Shown here: positions 61,269 to 64,000 of the stretch, one piece after another
Layout of the letters: every line of letters starts with the position of its first letter
How positions within the stretch are numbered: the first letter of the stretch is position 1
Assembly (NCBI RefSeq): GCF_023821985.2
Contig: NZ_CP098805.1
Coordinates: 2,108,001-2,172,000, forward strand
Source of the DNA: Dyadobacter chenhuakuii
Lineage (GTDB): Bacteria; Bacteroidota; Bacteroidia; Cytophagales; Spirosomataceae
Direction of reading: 5' to 3'
DNA length: 64,000 nucleotides
Translations under genes and position numbers: made by a program
The notes under the pieces: generated by a model
Seen by the model: the letters and a program-made list of their open reading frames with translations, nothing else
Database searches by the model: none
What the model was told of the DNA's origin: nothing

Positions 61269-62582
61269 TTATTTCCCACTTTTCGCAGGAGTAGTATTGG
61301 CCGACGAGAAAGTGGCCGGAACGGGCTCAGCGATTAAAGCGTCAAGATCCTTATTCCATTTGGCAACATAATCCTCGAAATATTTTCCGGTAACCGTGCC
61401 GGTGTAGCCCGTGTGGATCTGCTTTACCTCGCCATCACGACCGATGATGATCGTGGTTGGAAATGCCATCATGCGGTTCAGTGCAGGCAGTTTTTCGGAA
61501 GCGACCTTCTTGTCTGCAATGCCGCCGAAAAGAATGTCGTACTCAATGCCGTACTTTTTTTTCAATGTGCCCAGCGTGTATTTGGCATAAGCAAGATCGT
61601 CTTTTTGTTCAAAACCGATCGCAATCGCTTCTACGCCGCGCTTTTTGTTTTCTTTAAACCAGGGCGAAAGGAAAGCCGTCTGATCTGTGCAGTTCGGGCA
61701 CCAGGTGCCGATGATTTCGACGATCACCACTTTACCTTTGTATTTGTCATCGCTGAGCGAAACTTGCTTTCCGTCCAGGTCAGGCAAGGTGAAATCCAGT
61801 TTGGTATATCCTTCTTTCAAATAGGTCAGTTTGTATGGGTCTGGCAATGCTGCCTGTTCGTTCTTGGCACCTTCAAACTTGGTATTGTCGTAAATACCCG
61901 AGCTGATTACACCCGTGATGGAGCCATCTTCATTAATTTTTCCTTTATAAACCCTTGGGTTAGGACCAGAAAAATGGGAAAGCACAAATTCATCGCCTTG
62001 CACAACGCCTTCCAGCTCGCGGCTGTCCCCTACTGTTGACATTACCACGCCGGTCAGTTTGTTTCCTTCTTGTTTGAGAAGCGCTACATTATCAGGCATT
62101 TTGGCTTTGCTGAAAACCTGCAAATCCCATTTGCCGCTCAAATTGTGTTTGGTAGGCTGCTCTTTGCCTTTTTCTACAAAGCGATAATCCTTGCCATGCT
62201 CGGCTGAAAATGGCAACGAATTCCCCCGGAAGCCAGGCACCAGGCTGCGGTATTCACCTGTAATCTTTCCGTCTGATTCCACCTTTGCGACCAATGCTGC
62301 ATCATAAGTGTTCATTTTTACAAAAATCGAATCCGCGCCGATTTTTGTCACATGGAAATCGTCCCTTCGTGAGCCGTTCAGCAGCGTCAGGATCGGATCC
62401 TTTGCGTTTTTAGCATTGTACTCGAAATTGAATGGAATGTGTGTTTCGCTAATTACAAACTCCCCGCGCCAGATACCCTGCTTGGGCGATTTAGCACCAG
62501 GCTTGTCTGCCGTTGCTGCAAAACTGCTTAAAAGCGTGGCACCTGCCAAAGCCACAACCTTGATCTTGTCGTTGATTTTCAT
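61269..62582 (-). CDS. TlpA-like periplasmic thioredoxin with N-terminal beta domain
   Basis: A 437-residue exported protein started at MKINDKIKVVALAG, 12 codons inside the longest frame. A beta-rich domain (about residues 35-245) with ISETHIPFNFEY and SLPFSAEHGKDYRF precedes a thioredoxin domain: FTLPDLDGKQVSLSDDKYKGKVVIVEIIGTWCPNCTDQ with the redox pair WCPNC, and AFPTTIIIGRDGEV with the cis-proline. It is the first gene of the six-gene operon, and its promoter faces that of the DoxX-like gene. The substrate disulfide is unknown, and the neighbouring DsbD-like protein is a natural partner. Confidence 0.88.
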   Translation of the reverse strand: MKINDKIKVVALAGATLLSSFAATADKPGAKSPKQGIWRGEFVISETHIPFNFEYNAKNAKDPILTLLNGSRRDDFHVTKIGADSIFVKMNTYDAALVAKVESDGKITGEYRSLVPGFRGNSLPFSAEHGKDYRFVEKGKEQPTKHNLSGKWDLQVFSKAKMPDNVALLKQEGNKLTGVVMSTVGDSRELEGVVQGDEFVLSHFSGPNPRVYKGKINEDGSITGVISSGIYDNTKFEGAKNEQAALPDPYKLTYLKEGYTKLDFTLPDLDGKQVSLSDDKYKGKVVIVEIIGTWCPNCTDQTAFLSPWFKENKKRGVEAIAIGFEQKDDLAYAKYTLGTLKKKYGIEYDILFGGIADKKVASEKLPALNRMMAFPTTIIIGRDGEVKQIHTGYTGTVTGKYFEDYVAKWNKDLDALIAEPVPATFSSANTTPAKSGK

Positions 62583-62736
62583 ACAACTTGTGTTGTTAAA
62601 ATGGATAATAGTTAACATATATTCTTGCCAGACAAGCTGAAAGAATCCTCACTGGACCGGAAACATTTGCAGGATTTTTTCCGGTATAATTGTTAACCTA
62701 TCAAAGGTGGTTTTTAAAAGGTCGTCGTTAGACTTG

Positions 62737-62768
62737 TACAAATGTAGATCACATCTCTATTAAATTTG
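62737..62768. promoter_or_regulatory. Divergent TAnnTTTG promoter boxes with TACA/TGTA operator-like site
   Basis: TACATTTG on the minus strand (62746 to 62739) faces the TlpA operon, and TAAATTTG on the plus strand (62761-62768) faces the DoxX-like gene. Both fit the Bacteroidota -7 box TAnnTTTG. The minus box lies inside TACAAATGTA (62737-62746), the arm pattern bound by BlaI/MecI-type repressors. An inverted repeat CTATTAA/TTAATAG (10-base spacer) surrounds the plus box. No -33 TTTG was identified with confidence. Confidence 0.45.
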
Positions 62769-62873
62769 TAGACTTAATAGAATAATTCGATTTCATACCA
62801 CCAAACGGATTGCACAGCAAAAGTCTGCCTTCTACTTTTGTCAGCGTCAATTCATTCACATTTCATTTTTACA

Positions 62874-64000
62874 ATGTCATTACCGAAAGCACCTTCGGCG
62901 TTTCCCAGCTGGAAAACGCGCGAAAAGATTGCATTGCGCGCCGCGCTGATTTATGCTGTTATTAGCACAGTACCCTTTACGCCTGAATTCTACCAACAGG
63001 ATTTCGACGCAGGTTTCAATGTAAATTCCTACAAATTCCGATGGCTGGATGCGCTCTCGCAAAACAAGCCCTGGTTTTTCGAGAGTCAGGAAGGCAAGAA
63101 CTACACGGGATGGTTCGTCACAGTCGTCATATGCCTGCTGGCAGGATGGGCTTGGGACCGGCTCGACAGAAAGCGCATTGATTTTGAGAAGCTGTATTAC
63201 TGGTTTTACACCGCGGCGCGCTATGGCATTGCGCTGAGAATGTCCTGGTTTGCTTGGGCGAAAGTGTTTCCGGTGCAAATGCCGTTTCCGACAATCAGTC
63301 AGCTGAACACCAACCTGGGCGATTTCACTCCGGGTAAGTTATATTGGCTGACCACCGGCGTATCGCCGTTTTTTGAAGTTTTCGCGGGATTTTTCGAGCT
63401 GGCGGCAACGCTTTTTATCCTTTTCCGGCGGACTACCACACTCGGGGCCCTGATGATGGTGGCTATTTTGGTGCCGATCTGGTTTGTTAACATTGGTTAC
63501 GACGCGGGTGTGGAGCTTGCGAGTTTGCACATTCTCACGCTTTCGCTGATGCTTTTGGTGCGGGATGGCAAACGGTTTTATGAAATTTTAATTGAGCACA
63601 AGGCTGTTGCACTGACATATGTGCCAAAGATCACCTTTGCCCAAAATTGGAAGAATAGCGCCCTTCTTGCGTTCAAATATGCATTCATTTTCCTGTTCAT
63701 CATTCATCGCGGTTACAGTTACGGGACCTTGTATGCGAGTGGCAAGACCTTCAAACTTCCCTTGGATGATGGACTTGCCGGATTTAGCGGGTTCTATCAC
63801 GTGGCTGATTTTAAGCTGAATAGCAACACAATCCCGGATGCGATTGGAGACACCACGCGCTGGCAGAATGTCGTATTCGAGAAGTTCAATTCCATCAGCA
63901 TTAAAATTGACAAGCCTTTCAAGCTCAACACGAAGAATTCAATCCGGACCACGGAGTATTACGGCAATATCGGCCGGTATTATTATGGGTATTCTGCCGA
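62874..64000 (+). CDS. DoxX-like integral membrane protein, 5' part
   Basis: The frame is open from the ATG at 62874 to the right edge (375 codons), and its stop is outside the window. MSLPKAPSAFPSWKTREKIA leads to several spans: WFVTVVICLLAGWAW, FEVFAGFFELAATLFILF, TLGALMMVAILVPIWFVN and LHILTLSLMLLV. The segment RYGIALRMSWFAWAKVFPVQMP with the F-E-x-x-A-G element resembles the DoxX fold. A soluble beta-rich part begins near residue 295. It is transcribed away from the TlpA operon from a shared promoter region, so a redox role is possible. Confidence 0.75.
   Translation, partial: MSLPKAPSAFPSWKTREKIALRAALIYAVISTVPFTPEFYQQDFDAGFNVNSYKFRWLDALSQNKPWFFESQEGKNYTGWFVTVVICLLAGWAWDRLDRKRIDFEKLYYWFYTAARYGIALRMSWFAWAKVFPVQMPFPTISQLNTNLGDFTPGKLYWLTTGVSPFFEVFAGFFELAATLFILFRRTTTLGALMMVAILVPIWFVNIGYDAGVELASLHILTLSLMLLVRDGKRFYEILIEHKAVALTYVPKITFAQNWKNSALLAFKYAFIFLFIIHRGYSYGTLYASGKTFKLPLDDGLAGFSGFYHVADFKLNSNTIPDAIGDTTRWQNVVFEKFNSISIKIDKPFKLNTKNSIRTTEYYGNIGRYYYGYSA

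Overview
The window looks like chromosomal DNA from a Bacteroidota bacterium, most likely Cytophagales/Spirosomaceae (Dyadobacter-like). The signs are two SusC/SusD pairs, an ECF sigma/FecR module, a C-terminal type IX secretion (T9SS) sorting domain, DUF2490, DUF6428 and DUF389 families, AHSA1-type ArsR operons, TAnnTTTG-like promoter boxes and few purine-rich ribosome sites. The genus is inferred from family content only. No rRNA, tRNA, CRISPR array or intact transposon was seen.

Layout. 1-5.6 kb holds small housekeeping or accessory genes (DUF2490, DUF4406, DUF3291, an alpha/beta hydrolase), an astacin lipoprotein and a haem/P460 pair. 5.7-10.5 kb is a GT4-GT4-GH130 cassette. 10.7-11.3 kb has a lone receiver protein and a small orphan. 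11.5-24.6 kb is a polysaccharide utilisation locus on the minus strand: a 1965-residue secreted GH74-like enzyme with malectin-like, Ig-like and CBM3 modules, then ECF sigma, FecR, SusC with an STN domain, and SusD. Three copies of a two-block motif (ATGGGGWT, 13 bases, TTGTCTGT) lie before the enzyme, sigma and fecR genes, and probably form the promoter read by this sigma factor. 24.7-29.5 kb has a truncated DinB gene, a deacetylase, an M20 amidohydrolase, and ChaA and TerC ion exporters. 29.6-32.5 kb is an island of poorly characterised genes led by a DUF932 protein.

32.7-37.3 kb has an AlkD-like repair protein, an ArsR-AHSA1-RibD operon with tandem operators, and a decayed arsenic-type locus (ArsR, DUF6428, a possible ACR3 tail, a phosphoesterase, GrpB and hydrolase scraps). 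37.5-41.2 kb is an isoquinoline 1-oxidoreductase-type molybdenum enzyme operon with its own c-type cytochrome. 41.5-51.9 kb holds an AraC regulator, DUF389, an AGCS symporter, a nonsense-interrupted esterase, a TonB-dependent beta-barrel protein, a membrane-bound AraC regulator, a DoxX-like protein and a transposase zinc-ribbon fragment. 52.0-62.6 kb is one tight minus-strand operon: TlpA, DsbD-N, cytochrome c peroxidase, SusC, SusD and a TolB-propeller amidohydrolase. A divergent DoxX-like membrane gene runs off the right edge.

A recurrent theme is decay. At least eight short remnants (DinB, GrpB, alpha/beta hydrolase, ACR3-like tail, aldo/keto reductase, cupin-like, trehalase, IS1595-like) sit in intergenic gaps, several invisible to a length-filtered gene caller.
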